Part shown: in pieces, positions 1 through 5,115 of the stretch
Layout: every line of letters begins with the position of its first letter
How positions within the stretch are numbered: position 1 is the first letter of the stretch
NCBI GenBank assembly: GCA_021813025.1
Contig: JAKAME010000066.1
Span: 1-6,939, forward strand
From: Microcaldota archaeon
GTDB lineage: Archaea; Micrarchaeota; Micrarchaeia; Anstonellales; Anstonellaceae
Direction of reading: 5' to 3'
DNA length: 6,939 nt
Made by a program: the position numbers and the translations under genes
The notes under the pieces: model-generated
Database searches by the model: none
Told to the model about the DNA's origin: nothing
Seen by the model: the letters and a program-made list of their open reading frames with translations, nothing else

Positions 1-21
1 GTCTTTTTGGGAGCGAAATCC

Positions 22-594
22 ATGAGCGAATCCAAGCGTTTCGTGCGGCCCGGAGAAGAGGTCGGCACAGAAGAGGAATTCGAGGCCGGAACCGGCACCC
101 TCAACGAGGACGGCCGCATACTTGCCTCCATTCCCGGCACGCTGGGGGGGCAGGAGCGCCGCCTCGACGTCATCGGGCATCCCGCGCTCACCCCGTTTGC
201 GAAGGGCACGTGGGTCGTGGGCCGCATAGAGAACATCGCAGAGCCGGTGGCCCTGGCGGTGGTGGGGGCCGAGGAGCTGGCCGGCCAGCGCGCGCCCAAG
301 TCAAGCGCCTATGTGGTGCTTCACGCGTCATACATCAAGCGAGGGTACGTAAAGAAGGTGCGGGACGAATACCGCATCGGCGACATCATCCGCGCGCGCA
401 TCGTGGAGCTCAAGAACGGGGAATTCCACATCTCGACAGACGACCCGCATGCCGGCTGCCTGATTGCCTTCTGCCCCGCCTGCCGCGAGCCGATGGAGAA
501 GCGCCCCGCTGGTTTGCAGTGCCCTGCGTGCGAGAGGCGCGACAACCGCAAGCTGGCCGACGATTACAAGGTAGTGCCGCTCACGCGGGAATAA
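22..594 (+). CDS. csl4: Exosome complex RNA-binding subunit Csl4
   Basis: Cap subunit of the archaeal RNA exosome, which binds RNA and helps feed it to the Rrp41/Rrp42 core for 3'-5' degradation or tailing in the cytoplasm. The 190-residue protein has the family's three parts. The N-terminal domain (about 6-65) opens with the typical FVRPGEEVG and a GTGT..EDG.I.AS pattern. A central S1 RNA-binding domain (about 66-142) contains YRIGDIIRARIVE. A C-terminal zinc ribbon (about 150-175) has CPAC at 151-154 and CPAC at 167-170. I chose ATG 22; an in-frame TTG at 7 would add five residues unlike the family start. rpoL follows after 37 bp; a csl4-rpoL pairing is common in archaea, suggesting joint expression of RNA synthesis and decay genes. 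Identification is secure; the exact start is less so because upstream sequence is cut off. Confidence 0.95.
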   Translation: MSESKRFVRPGEEVGTEEEFEAGTGTLNEDGRILASIPGTLGGQERRLDVIGHPALTPFAKGTWVVGRIENIAEPVALAVVGAEELAGQRAPKSSAYVVLHASYIKRGYVKKVRDEYRIGDIIRARIVELKNGEFHISTDDPHAGCLIAFCPACREPMEKRPAGLQCPACERRDNRKLADDYKVVPLTRE

Positions 595-619
595 CAAGCA
601 AATTGGAAGCCCTACTAAT

Positions 620-625
620 GAGGTG
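620..625 (+). promoter_or_regulatory. Shine-Dalgarno site of rpoL
   Basis: GAGGTG lies six bases before ATG 632 and pairs with the archaeal 16S rRNA 3' end. It decides the rpoL start: the in-frame GTG at 623 is part of this site and not the initiation codon. Confidence 0.8.
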
Positions 626-631
626 GAAATT

Positions 632-919
632 ATGAAGCTCAACGTCAAGACGCACGAGCCGAACTTCGTCGAGATAGAGTTCATTGACGAGGACGTCAGC
701 CTCGTGCACGCCCTGCGCGAACTTCTCGTGGACGAGAAGGACGTGGAGTTCGTGGCCACCCGAAGCGACCACCCGCAGGTGGGCTCGCCCGTGCTTGTCC
801 TGCGCACCAAGAAGGGGGACGCGCTTGAAACCCTGCGCGACGCGCTGAAAGAGCTCAAGAAAGAAGTGGCCGAGTTCAAGAGCGAGCTGAAAAGCGCCAA
901 GAAGCCCAAGTCTAAATAA
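632..919 (+). CDS. rpoL: DNA-directed RNA polymerase subunit L (Rpo11)
   Basis: Small assembly subunit of the archaeal RNA polymerase, homologous to eukaryotic Rpb11. It pairs with subunit D (Rpo3) to form the platform on which the large subunits assemble, the role the alpha dimer plays in bacteria. The 95-residue length is normal. The sequence shows the conserved MKLNVK start, the F.I..EDVSLVHALRELL helix (about 17-32), DHPQVG at 46-51, and a long amphipathic helix (about 63-88) that in the family packs against subunit D. The C-terminus ends in a lysine-rich tail. ATG 632 is favoured by a well-spaced GAGGTG and by the family N-terminus. It sits 37 bp after csl4 and 28 bp before the signal peptidase, so a shared transcript is likely. 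Confidence 0.96.
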   Translation: MKLNVKTHEPNFVEIEFIDEDVSLVHALRELLVDEKDVEFVATRSDHPQVGSPVLVLRTKKGDALETLRDALKELKKEVAEFKSELKSAKKPKSK

Positions 920-936
920 AAAATTCCAAAACGGCG

Positions 937-942
937 GGTGAT
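937..942 (+). promoter_or_regulatory. Shine-Dalgarno site of the signal peptidase gene
   Basis: GGTGAT, a perfect match to part of the archaeal anti-Shine-Dalgarno complement, lies five bases before TTG 948. It supports a TTG start. The ATG at 941 inside it opens a different frame that stops after about a dozen codons. Confidence 0.6.
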
Positions 943-947
943 GGGAG

Positions 948-2057
948 TTGGGAGAAGAGGGAAGGAAAGGGCAAACTGATTCTCCCGCAAGAGAGAATGA
1001 GCAGTCAAAATCATTGCTCGGCTCACTTGCCCATCCCATTCCCCTCCCGCTTCTGGGGCCCACGCCCGCATACTATCTTCTTCTTCTCGCGCTTTTCATT
1101 TTCTACATTTTCACCAAGCTTATGCCCGTCGGCCTGCTGGCCGGCGCGCTCATGCTCTTCATTGTCATCTACGAGTTCTTTCTTGGAGTCAAGGAGGGCG
1201 GGCTCAAGAAAGAGCTGCTCAACACCGCCCTCGCCATCCTTGTCGCATTAATGGTTTGGTTCGGCTCAGGCTTCGTGCTGCAGACCCCCACGCCGATTAA
1301 CGCCATCGTCTCCTGCTCCATGCGCCCCGCATACGAGCGCGGGGATTTGGTGCTTCTCGCGGGCGGGCCAGTCAAGGCCCCGGTCTATTCTTATGCGGGC
1401 AGAAGCACCGACATCAATTCCACTGCGCGGATAAAGTTCGGCAGCTCCGACTGGAGCGCAAGCGGCTCGTGGCTGGCCTATTGCTCCGCCCACCTGTCTG
1501 AGGACGTGCGCTGCCAAGAGTTTGCAGGCAGGCCGGAAGCATTCGTTGAAACCCACGGCCCGCTTGAGCTGCGCTATGGCGCGTGCACAAGGCAAGAGGC
1601 CGGAAGCAACAAGCCCGTTGCCACCACAATCTGCGTGACTGAAACAAGGTTCAATGGACAGGTGGTGCCCGATGACAAGGCTTCCGGGCCAAACGGCGAC
1701 CTCATCGTCTATTCCCCAAAGCCGGGGGATTTGTTTTCGCGCGTGGGCGACATCGTGCACCGCGCGCGCATCGGAATCAATGCAACGGATGGGCTGGTCT
1801 ATCTGACAAAGGGCGACAACAACCCGGTCTATGACTTGCAGGCCCATGATTACGGCGTGCAGGCTGGCAATTCTCCGCCGGCCGGCAGCCCGCCGGCAGC
1901 CGGCAACTCTCCAGTCAGCCCGGCGCAAATCAAGGGCCATGTGTGGCTGCGCATACCATTCATCGGAAACCTCAAGCTTTTCATCACGCCCCAGGTGCTG
2001 GCCGACCCCAGCTCGCTGTCAGGCTGCGACAGCCATTTCGCTACGCAATACAGATAG
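948..2057 (+). CDS. Signal peptidase I, archaeal/ER (Sec11) type, with large insertion
   Basis: Membrane serine protease (family S26) that cuts signal peptides from exported proteins on the outer face of the membrane. Three hydrophobic segments lie at about 41-57, 60-80 and 90-111. The catalytic Ser box follows: SCSMRP at 122-127 with Ser124 as nucleophile, then RGDLV at 131-135. The His box VGDIVHRA has His271 where bacterial enzymes use Lys, which marks the archaeal/Sec11 class. The acidic box TKGDNNPVYD holds Asp290 and Asp296. IPFIGNLKLF (336-345) is the usual C-terminal strand. The 369 residues are roughly twice a typical archaeal enzyme. About 100 extra residues (about 141-248) with Cys179, 189, 213 and 229 separate the Ser and GDLIVY boxes, and a Pro/Gly/Ser-rich stretch sits at 308-325. 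TTG 948 is chosen because it has a good Shine-Dalgarno and includes the first membrane segment; the first internal Met lies after it. Confidence 0.92.
   Translation: MGEEGRKGQTDSPARENEQSKSLLGSLAHPIPLPLLGPTPAYYLLLLALFIFYIFTKLMPVGLLAGALMLFIVIYEFFLGVKEGGLKKELLNTALAILVALMVWFGSGFVLQTPTPINAIVSCSMRPAYERGDLVLLAGGPVKAPVYSYAGRSTDINSTARIKFGSSDWSASGSWLAYCSAHLSEDVRCQEFAGRPEAFVETHGPLELRYGACTRQEAGSNKPVATTICVTETRFNGQVVPDDKASGPNGDLIVYSPKPGDLFSRVGDIVHRARIGINATDGLVYLTKGDNNPVYDLQAHDYGVQAGNSPPAGSPPAAGNSPVSPAQIKGHVWLRIPFIGNLKLFITPQVLADPSSLSGCDSHFATQYR
1869..1922 (+). repeat. Pro/Gly/Ser low-complexity stretch in the signal peptidase gene
   Basis: Residues 308-325 of the signal peptidase are a degenerate repeat of NSPPAG/SPPAAG/NSPVSP, encoded by alternating gccggc-rich and caactct/caattct units. 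It lies between the acidic catalytic box and the C-terminal strand, so it is probably a flexible surface loop outside the cell. The DNA repeats are imperfect. Confidence 0.6.
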
Positions 2058-2063
2058 GGAAAT

Positions 2064-2135
2064 AAAAACAGGCCCCGTGAGGAAGCATGCGGCCATCCAA
2101 AAACAGGCCCCAATGAGGAATCCCATGCCATCCAA
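2064..2135 (+). repeat. Imperfect 36-bp tandem duplication of the riboflavin synthase start region
   Basis: Copy 1 (2064-2100) and copy 2 (2099-2135) both read AAAAACAGGCCCC, then (G/A)TGAGGAA, then an ATG, then CCATCCAA. Copy 2 carries the probable start ATG 2125 and its Shine-Dalgarno. Copy 1 carries the equivalent ATG at 2087, in another frame, where it opens a nine-residue reading frame ending at TGA 2114-2116. GTG 2077 and ATG 2113 are equivalent positions exactly 36 bp apart and are both in frame with the gene. Confidence 0.75.
2115..2118 (+). promoter_or_regulatory. Shine-Dalgarno site of riboflavin synthase
   Basis: GAGG lies six bases before ATG 2125 and favours that start over the in-frame ATG 2113 and GTG 2077. 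The same GAGG occurs at 2079-2082 in the upstream repeat copy, ahead of the out-of-frame ATG 2087. Confidence 0.5.
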
Positions 2136-2625
2136 GAAAAGCGTCACCATAGGAGTCGTGGACACCACATTTTCCAGTGTAAACATGGGCAGGATAGCCA
2201 TAGACGAATTGAAGAAGAGCCATCCGCGCGTTCGCATCATCCGCCGGACAGTTCCGGGTTTCAAAGACCTTGCAGTCGAATGCCAGCGCCTGCTCAAAAA
2301 CAAATGCGACATTGCGCTGGCGCTGGGCATGGTGGGCAAGGCGCCAATCGACAGCCAGTGCGCGCACGAGGCGAGCATTGGCATACAGATGGCGAAAATG
2401 AACACGAATAAGCATGTCATCGAAGTGTTCGTGCACATGAACGAGGCGGTGCGAAAAGACGGCAGCCTTGACGAGTCCGACTTCCTCGCGCTCACTGAGG
2501 ACAGAGTGCGCAAGCATGCGCATAATGCAGTATGGCTGGTGAGCAATCCGGAAAAGCTGGTGGAAAGGGCTGGAAGCGGAAGGCGGCAGGGAAGAAAGGA
2601 CGTTGGCAGCATAGAAAAAAGGTAG
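2125..2625 (+). CDS. ribC: Archaeal-type riboflavin synthase
   Basis: Catalyses the last step of riboflavin synthesis, dismutation of two 6,7-dimethyl-8-ribityllumazine molecules to riboflavin plus the diaminopyrimidine. The 166-residue protein follows the Methanocaldococcus jannaschii MJ1184 enzyme closely: GVVDTTFSSVNMGRIAI (10-26), RRTVPGFKDLAVEC (40-53), CDIALALGMVGKAPID (61-76), CAHEASIG (79-86), TNKHVIEVFVH (94-104) and the C-terminal AGSGRRQG (149-156). This family is unrelated to the two-domain bacterial riboflavin synthase and shares ancestry with lumazine synthase, whose gene comes next only 2 bp away. ATG 2125 matches the family N-terminus; ATG 2113 or GTG 2077 would add 4 or 16 residues from the duplicated leader. 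Identification is very firm and the start moderately so. Confidence 0.95.
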   Translation: MPSKKSVTIGVVDTTFSSVNMGRIAIDELKKSHPRVRIIRRTVPGFKDLAVECQRLLKNKCDIALALGMVGKAPIDSQCAHEASIGIQMAKMNTNKHVIEVFVHMNEAVRKDGSLDESDFLALTEDRVRKHAHNAVWLVSNPEKLVERAGSGRRQGRKDVGSIEKR

Positions 2626-2627
2626 AG

Positions 2628-3083
2628 ATGGTTTCCATGCCTGCTGAACAATCAAAATCATCCAAATCCATCGCCATTGCGGTGGCTGATTTCAACGACG
2701 AGATTACCGGCAGGATGCTGGCGCAGGCGCAAGAGGAGGCCAAAAAGGCGGGGGCGCGCGTAGTCAGGGTTGTGCACGTGCCGGGAGCCTATGATTTGCC
2801 CCTTATCGTGGCCATCCTGCTTGAGCGCGATGACGTTGAAGCTGCAGTGGCATTGGGGGCGGTAATCAAGGGCGAAACAAAGCACGATGAGATGGTGGTC
2901 AGCACCTGCGCCAAGCAGCTGAGCGACCTGTCAATCGAATTTGGAAAGCCGGTCGGCATGGGAATAATCGGGCCGGGCGCCAGCCATGCGCAGGCGCAGG
3001 CGCGCGCCGACGGCTACGCGCGGCGGGCGGTATCGGCCGCCCTGCGGCTTCTGGACGCGCAGATGGAGGCTGGGGAAGAATGA
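2628..3083 (+). CDS. ribH: 6,7-dimethyl-8-ribityllumazine synthase
   Basis: Condenses 5-amino-6-ribitylamino-pyrimidinedione with 3,4-dihydroxy-2-butanone 4-phosphate to give the lumazine used by the preceding gene's product. The 151 residues carry the family motifs: ADFN (20-23) for stacking on the pyrimidine, HVPGAYDLPL (50-59), and GAVIKGETKHDE (77-88) with the catalytic His86. GIIGPGASHAQAQARAD (112-128) is the archaeal form of the phosphate-binding C-terminal region; M. jannaschii has SGPGMTRLQAQER there. The family assembles as pentamers or 60-subunit shells in the cytoplasm. ATG 2628 lies two bases after the riboflavin synthase stop; ATG 2637 is a possible alternative, both with weak Shine-Dalgarno sites, so coupling to upstream translation is likely. 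The stop overlaps the ribA start as ATGA. Confidence 0.95.
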   Translation: MVSMPAEQSKSSKSIAIAVADFNDEITGRMLAQAQEEAKKAGARVVRVVHVPGAYDLPLIVAILLERDDVEAAVALGAVIKGETKHDEMVVSTCAKQLSDLSIEFGKPVGMGIIGPGASHAQAQARADGYARRAVSAALRLLDAQMEAGEE

Positions 3084-3814
3084 AAAAAAACAAAAGAAGA
3101 AGCCGCGCCGGCCGGGAAAGCAAAAAAACAGGGCGAGCCGGCCCTGCAAAAAAAACATGGCGCGCCGGCCCTGCAAAAATGGCCGCGAAATCCTCCAATC
3201 CCCACCGCCTTGTCCGCGTGGCGCAGACCGTTCTGCCCACAAAATACGGGCAGTTCAGGCTGTGGGCCTATCAGGAAAAAGGAAAATGCGGGGCGGGCGG
3301 CGAGCCGGAGGGCCCGACGCATCTTGCGCTAATAGTCGGGGACGTGAGGAACGCCAAGCGCGTGCCGGTTCGCCTGCACTCGGAATGCGTCACCGGAGAC
3401 GCGCTGGGCTCCCTGCGCTGCGACTGCGGGCCGCAGCTTGAGAAGGCCATGCGCATGCTGCAGGCGCACGGGGTCGGCATCCTCATACACATGGACCAGG
3501 AGGGCAGAGGCATCGGCCTTGCAAACAAGATGAAGGCATACGCCCTTCAGGACAGGGGGCTGGATACGGTGGAGGCCAACCTCCGCCTGGGTTTTGTGGA
3601 GGACAAGCGGGACTATTCCTCAGCAGCCCGAATCCTAAATGATTTGGGCGTCAAGTCGGTGCTTCTGATAACAAACAACCCCCGCAAAATCGATGGCGTG
3701 CGCAAATGCGGCGTGGACGTCGAGGGCCGCCTGCCGCTGCTCGCCATGCCCACCCCAAACAACGCCACTTATCTCAAAGCCAAGAAGGAGAAGATGGGGC
3801 ATTTGCTGGAGTAG
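3080..3814 (+). CDS. ribA: GTP cyclohydrolase II with basic N-terminal extension
   Basis: Opens the imidazole ring of GTP and removes formate and pyrophosphate to give the 2,5-diaminopyrimidinone phosphate, the first step of the bacterial, fungal and plant riboflavin route. The catalytic domain (about 45-244) has LPTKYGQFR, then RLHSECVTGDALGSLRCDCGPQLEKAM-like sequence with zinc ligands Cys103, Cys114 and Cys116, then DQEGRGIGLANK (139-150), AYALQDRGLDTVEAN (153-167), TNNPRKIDG (198-206) and the usual MGHLLE end. There is no fused RibB (dihydroxybutanone phosphate synthase) domain. Residues 1-40 are an extra Lys/Arg-rich segment with a 9-residue repeat. ATG 3080 overlaps the ribH stop and has GGAGG at 3065-3069 ten bases upstream. 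ATG 3179 would give a family-length protein but lacks a Shine-Dalgarno. Many archaea use the unrelated GTP cyclohydrolase III (ArfA) for this step instead. Confidence 0.95.
   Translation: MKKNKRRSRAGRESKKTGRAGPAKKTWRAGPAKMAAKSSNPHRLVRVAQTVLPTKYGQFRLWAYQEKGKCGAGGEPEGPTHLALIVGDVRNAKRVPVRLHSECVTGDALGSLRCDCGPQLEKAMRMLQAHGVGILIHMDQEGRGIGLANKMKAYALQDRGLDTVEANLRLGFVEDKRDYSSAARILNDLGVKSVLLITNNPRKIDGVRKCGVDVEGRLPLLAMPTPNNATYLKAKKEKMGHLLE
3122..3175 (+). repeat. 27-bp in-frame tandem repeat in ribA N-terminus
   Basis: Two adjacent 27-bp units (3122-3148 and 3149-3175) differ at only two bases and encode KKTGRAGPA and KKTWRAGPA. A more degenerate copy (KRRSRAGRES) precedes them and a partial unit (aaa atg gcc) follows. 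Adenine runs of 8, 7 and 8 bases lie at 3083-3090, 3122-3128 and 3148-3155. Confidence 0.85.
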
Positions 3815-3820
3815 GAACAA

Positions 3821-5020
3821 ATGAAAAAAGAGAAACCCCCGGCCGCGCCTGACCGCAATTTCATGTCCCGCTGCCTTTCCCTAGCCATTCTTGGCCGCCC
3901 CTCCCCCAACCCTTTTGTTGGCTCTGCTGTTGTTTTTGCAAACCGCATAGTCGGCGAGGGATTCCATCATGCGGCAGGAAAACCCCATGCCGAAGTGGAA
4001 GCTATGCGGGAAGTGAAAAGAAAATACGGAACAATGGCTTCGCACATCCTCTCCTCCTCCGCTCTTTACGTGAGCCTCGAGCCCTGCAACCATCAGGGCC
4101 GCCAGCCGCCCTGCACCAAAGCCATTATTGATGCAAAAATACCGCGCGTTGTTTTTGCAATGAAAGACCCCAACCCAAAAGCGAAAGGAGGCGCGGGTGC
4201 GCTGAGAAAAGCCGGAGTAAATGTGAGCATGGCCGGCCGTGAGCTTGAAGCAAAAGCCAAAGCCATCAACGCCCCGTTTGTCCACCGCATCAGGACAGGC
4301 AGGGCTTATGTCACGCTCAAGATGGCCATAAGCAAGGACAGAAAAGTGGCCGGCGGCCCAAAAGACTCGCCATACATTTCCTCGCCTGAATCCCTCAGGG
4401 CGGTCCATCTCATGCGCGACAAGGCCCAGGCCATCATGGTGGGCATCGGCACAATCAAGGCCGACAATCCGCGCCTCACCTGCCGCATGAAAGGCGGGCA
4501 CGACCCCCTGCGGGTGATTGTCGACCCGCGTCTTGAAATCGACGAGAAGGCCCGCGCGCTCAAGAACAAGAACGCGCTGGTTGTCTGCATGAAAAAGGCG
4601 GTGGAGAGAAAAAGAAAGAAGCTCGCGCACCTTCGCAGCAGGAGAATTGAAGTGTTTTTCGCGCAAAAGGAAAGCGGCGGACGCCTCGCCCTCGGAGAAA
4701 ACGGCGGGCACCTCGCCCTCGGCCCTTTGCTCTCTCATCTCGCGCAAATCGGCATCGACCACGTGCTGCTCGAAGGCGGCCCGCGCCTCGCCTCGGACAT
4801 GCTGCGCCAGAGGCTGGTGGACGAGATGGTGCTTTTTCATTCGCCGAAAATCATTGGCGGGGAAAATGACAGGAAGCTGGCCGGCCCCATCCGCCATATC
4901 ATGCGCGAAGGCCGCGCAAACCGCCGCCTCTCGCTGCCGTGCGGAAGCGACAGGGCGGCCTTCTCCGTGCTTGGAAAAGAAAACGCCCCCTTCTGGCCGG
5001 CTTTTTTTGCGAAAGAATAG
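3821..5020 (+). CDS. ribD: Bifunctional pyrimidine deaminase/reductase RibD
   Basis: Performs the second and third steps after RibA: deamination of the pyrimidine ring, then NADPH-dependent reduction of the ribosyl chain to ribityl. The deaminase domain (about 12-150) shows GRPSPNPFVG (25-34), the zinc-site HAE at 56-58 and PCNHQGRQPPC at 88-98, giving ligands His56, Cys89 and Cys98. The reductase domain (about 160-399) begins RAYVTLKMAIS and has ISSPES..VH.MR, VGIGTIKADNPRLTCR (207-222), DPLRVIVDPRLEI, LLEGGPRLASDML (316-328) and FHSPKIIGG (339-347). At 399 residues it is a little longer than usual, partly from a duplicated nonapeptide at 284-301. The last ~35 residues match the family poorly. 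ATG 3821 is six bases after the ribA stop, with GGAG at 3808-3811. The two-domain form is typical of bacteria; many archaea carry only a free-standing reductase. Confidence 0.95.
   Translation: MKKEKPPAAPDRNFMSRCLSLAILGRPSPNPFVGSAVVFANRIVGEGFHHAAGKPHAEVEAMREVKRKYGTMASHILSSSALYVSLEPCNHQGRQPPCTKAIIDAKIPRVVFAMKDPNPKAKGGAGALRKAGVNVSMAGRELEAKAKAINAPFVHRIRTGRAYVTLKMAISKDRKVAGGPKDSPYISSPESLRAVHLMRDKAQAIMVGIGTIKADNPRLTCRMKGGHDPLRVIVDPRLEIDEKARALKNKNALVVCMKKAVERKRKKLAHLRSRRIEVFFAQKESGGRLALGENGGHLALGPLLSHLAQIGIDHVLLEGGPRLASDMLRQRLVDEMVLFHSPKIIGGENDRKLAGPIRHIMREGRANRRLSLPCGSDRAAFSVLGKENAPFWPAFFAKE
4670..4723 (+). repeat. 27-bp in-frame tandem repeat in ribD
   Basis: Units 4670-4696 and 4697-4723 match at 23 of 27 positions and encode ESGGRLALG and ENGGHLALG (RibD residues 284-301). 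They lie in the reductase domain just before the helix leading to the conserved LLEGGP strand, where a short connecting loop would be expected. Confidence 0.8.
5002..5008 (+). terminator. Candidate T-tract transcription terminator at the end of ribD
   Basis: Seven consecutive T residues on the coding strand lie ten bases before the ribD stop codon. Archaeal RNA polymerase can terminate at runs of five or more U. Its place at the end of the riboflavin block, before a 95-bp gap, fits an operon end, but the tract is also simply the codons for Phe-Phe. No stem-loop is evident. Confidence 0.25.
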
Positions 5021-5024
5021 GCTG

Positions 5025-5065
5025 GCTTTCAGGCCCCATTTCACGCAGCTTTCAGCCCCTCTTTC
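5025..5065 (+). repeat. Imperfect 18-bp direct repeat in the ribD-downstream gap
   Basis: GCTTTCAGGCCCCATTTC (5025-5042) and GCTTTCAGCCCCTCTTTC (5048-5065) are two direct copies, start to start 23 bp apart, in the gap between ribD and the next gene. They may be a decayed duplication or a pair of binding sites for the following promoter; the sequence does not decide. Confidence 0.45.
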
Positions 5066-5076
5066 CGCGGTTCCGA

Positions 5077-5090
5077 ATGATAATAATAAA
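5077..5090 (+). promoter_or_regulatory. Candidate TATA-like element for the exported-protein gene
   Basis: An A/T-only-rich stretch (ATGATAATAATAAA) stands out in GC-rich surroundings. Its centre is about 32 bp before ATG 5116, the spacing expected for an archaeal TATA box feeding a leaderless or near-leaderless transcript. There is no convincing Shine-Dalgarno before 5116, which agrees with that. The box is not a close match to the archaeal consensus. Confidence 0.3.
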
Positions 5091-5115
5091 AGCGGGCGGG
5101 GCCCATGCCGCCATT

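Noticed and set aside
328..1071. Open frame on the - strand opposite csl4 and rpoL (247 codons)
   Set aside because: It overlaps two confidently identified + strand genes and resembles no known protein.
2058..2124. FMN riboswitch upstream of the riboflavin genes
   Set aside because: The 67-bp gap is too short for the FMN aptamer and is fully explained by the tandem repeat.
2064..2135. Repeat at the riboflavin synthase start as a CRISPR or attachment site
   Set aside because: There are only two adjacent copies with no spacer and no cas or integrase gene; simple tandem duplication explains it.
2986..3441. Alternative + frame spanning the ribH-ribA junction
   Set aside because: Arg/Pro/Gly-rich shadow of ribH and ribA in another frame. 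I considered it as a slippage product of the A-runs, but it has no independent support.
3080..3814. RibB-RibA fusion, as in many bacteria
   Set aside because: Only the cyclohydrolase II domain is present. The N-terminal extra segment is about 40 basic residues, far too short for a RibB domain.
3881..5044. Long open frame on the - strand opposite ribD (387 codons)
   Set aside because: It lies entirely antisense to a strongly conserved ribD, shows no recognisable motif, and such long mirror frames are common in GC-rich coding DNA.
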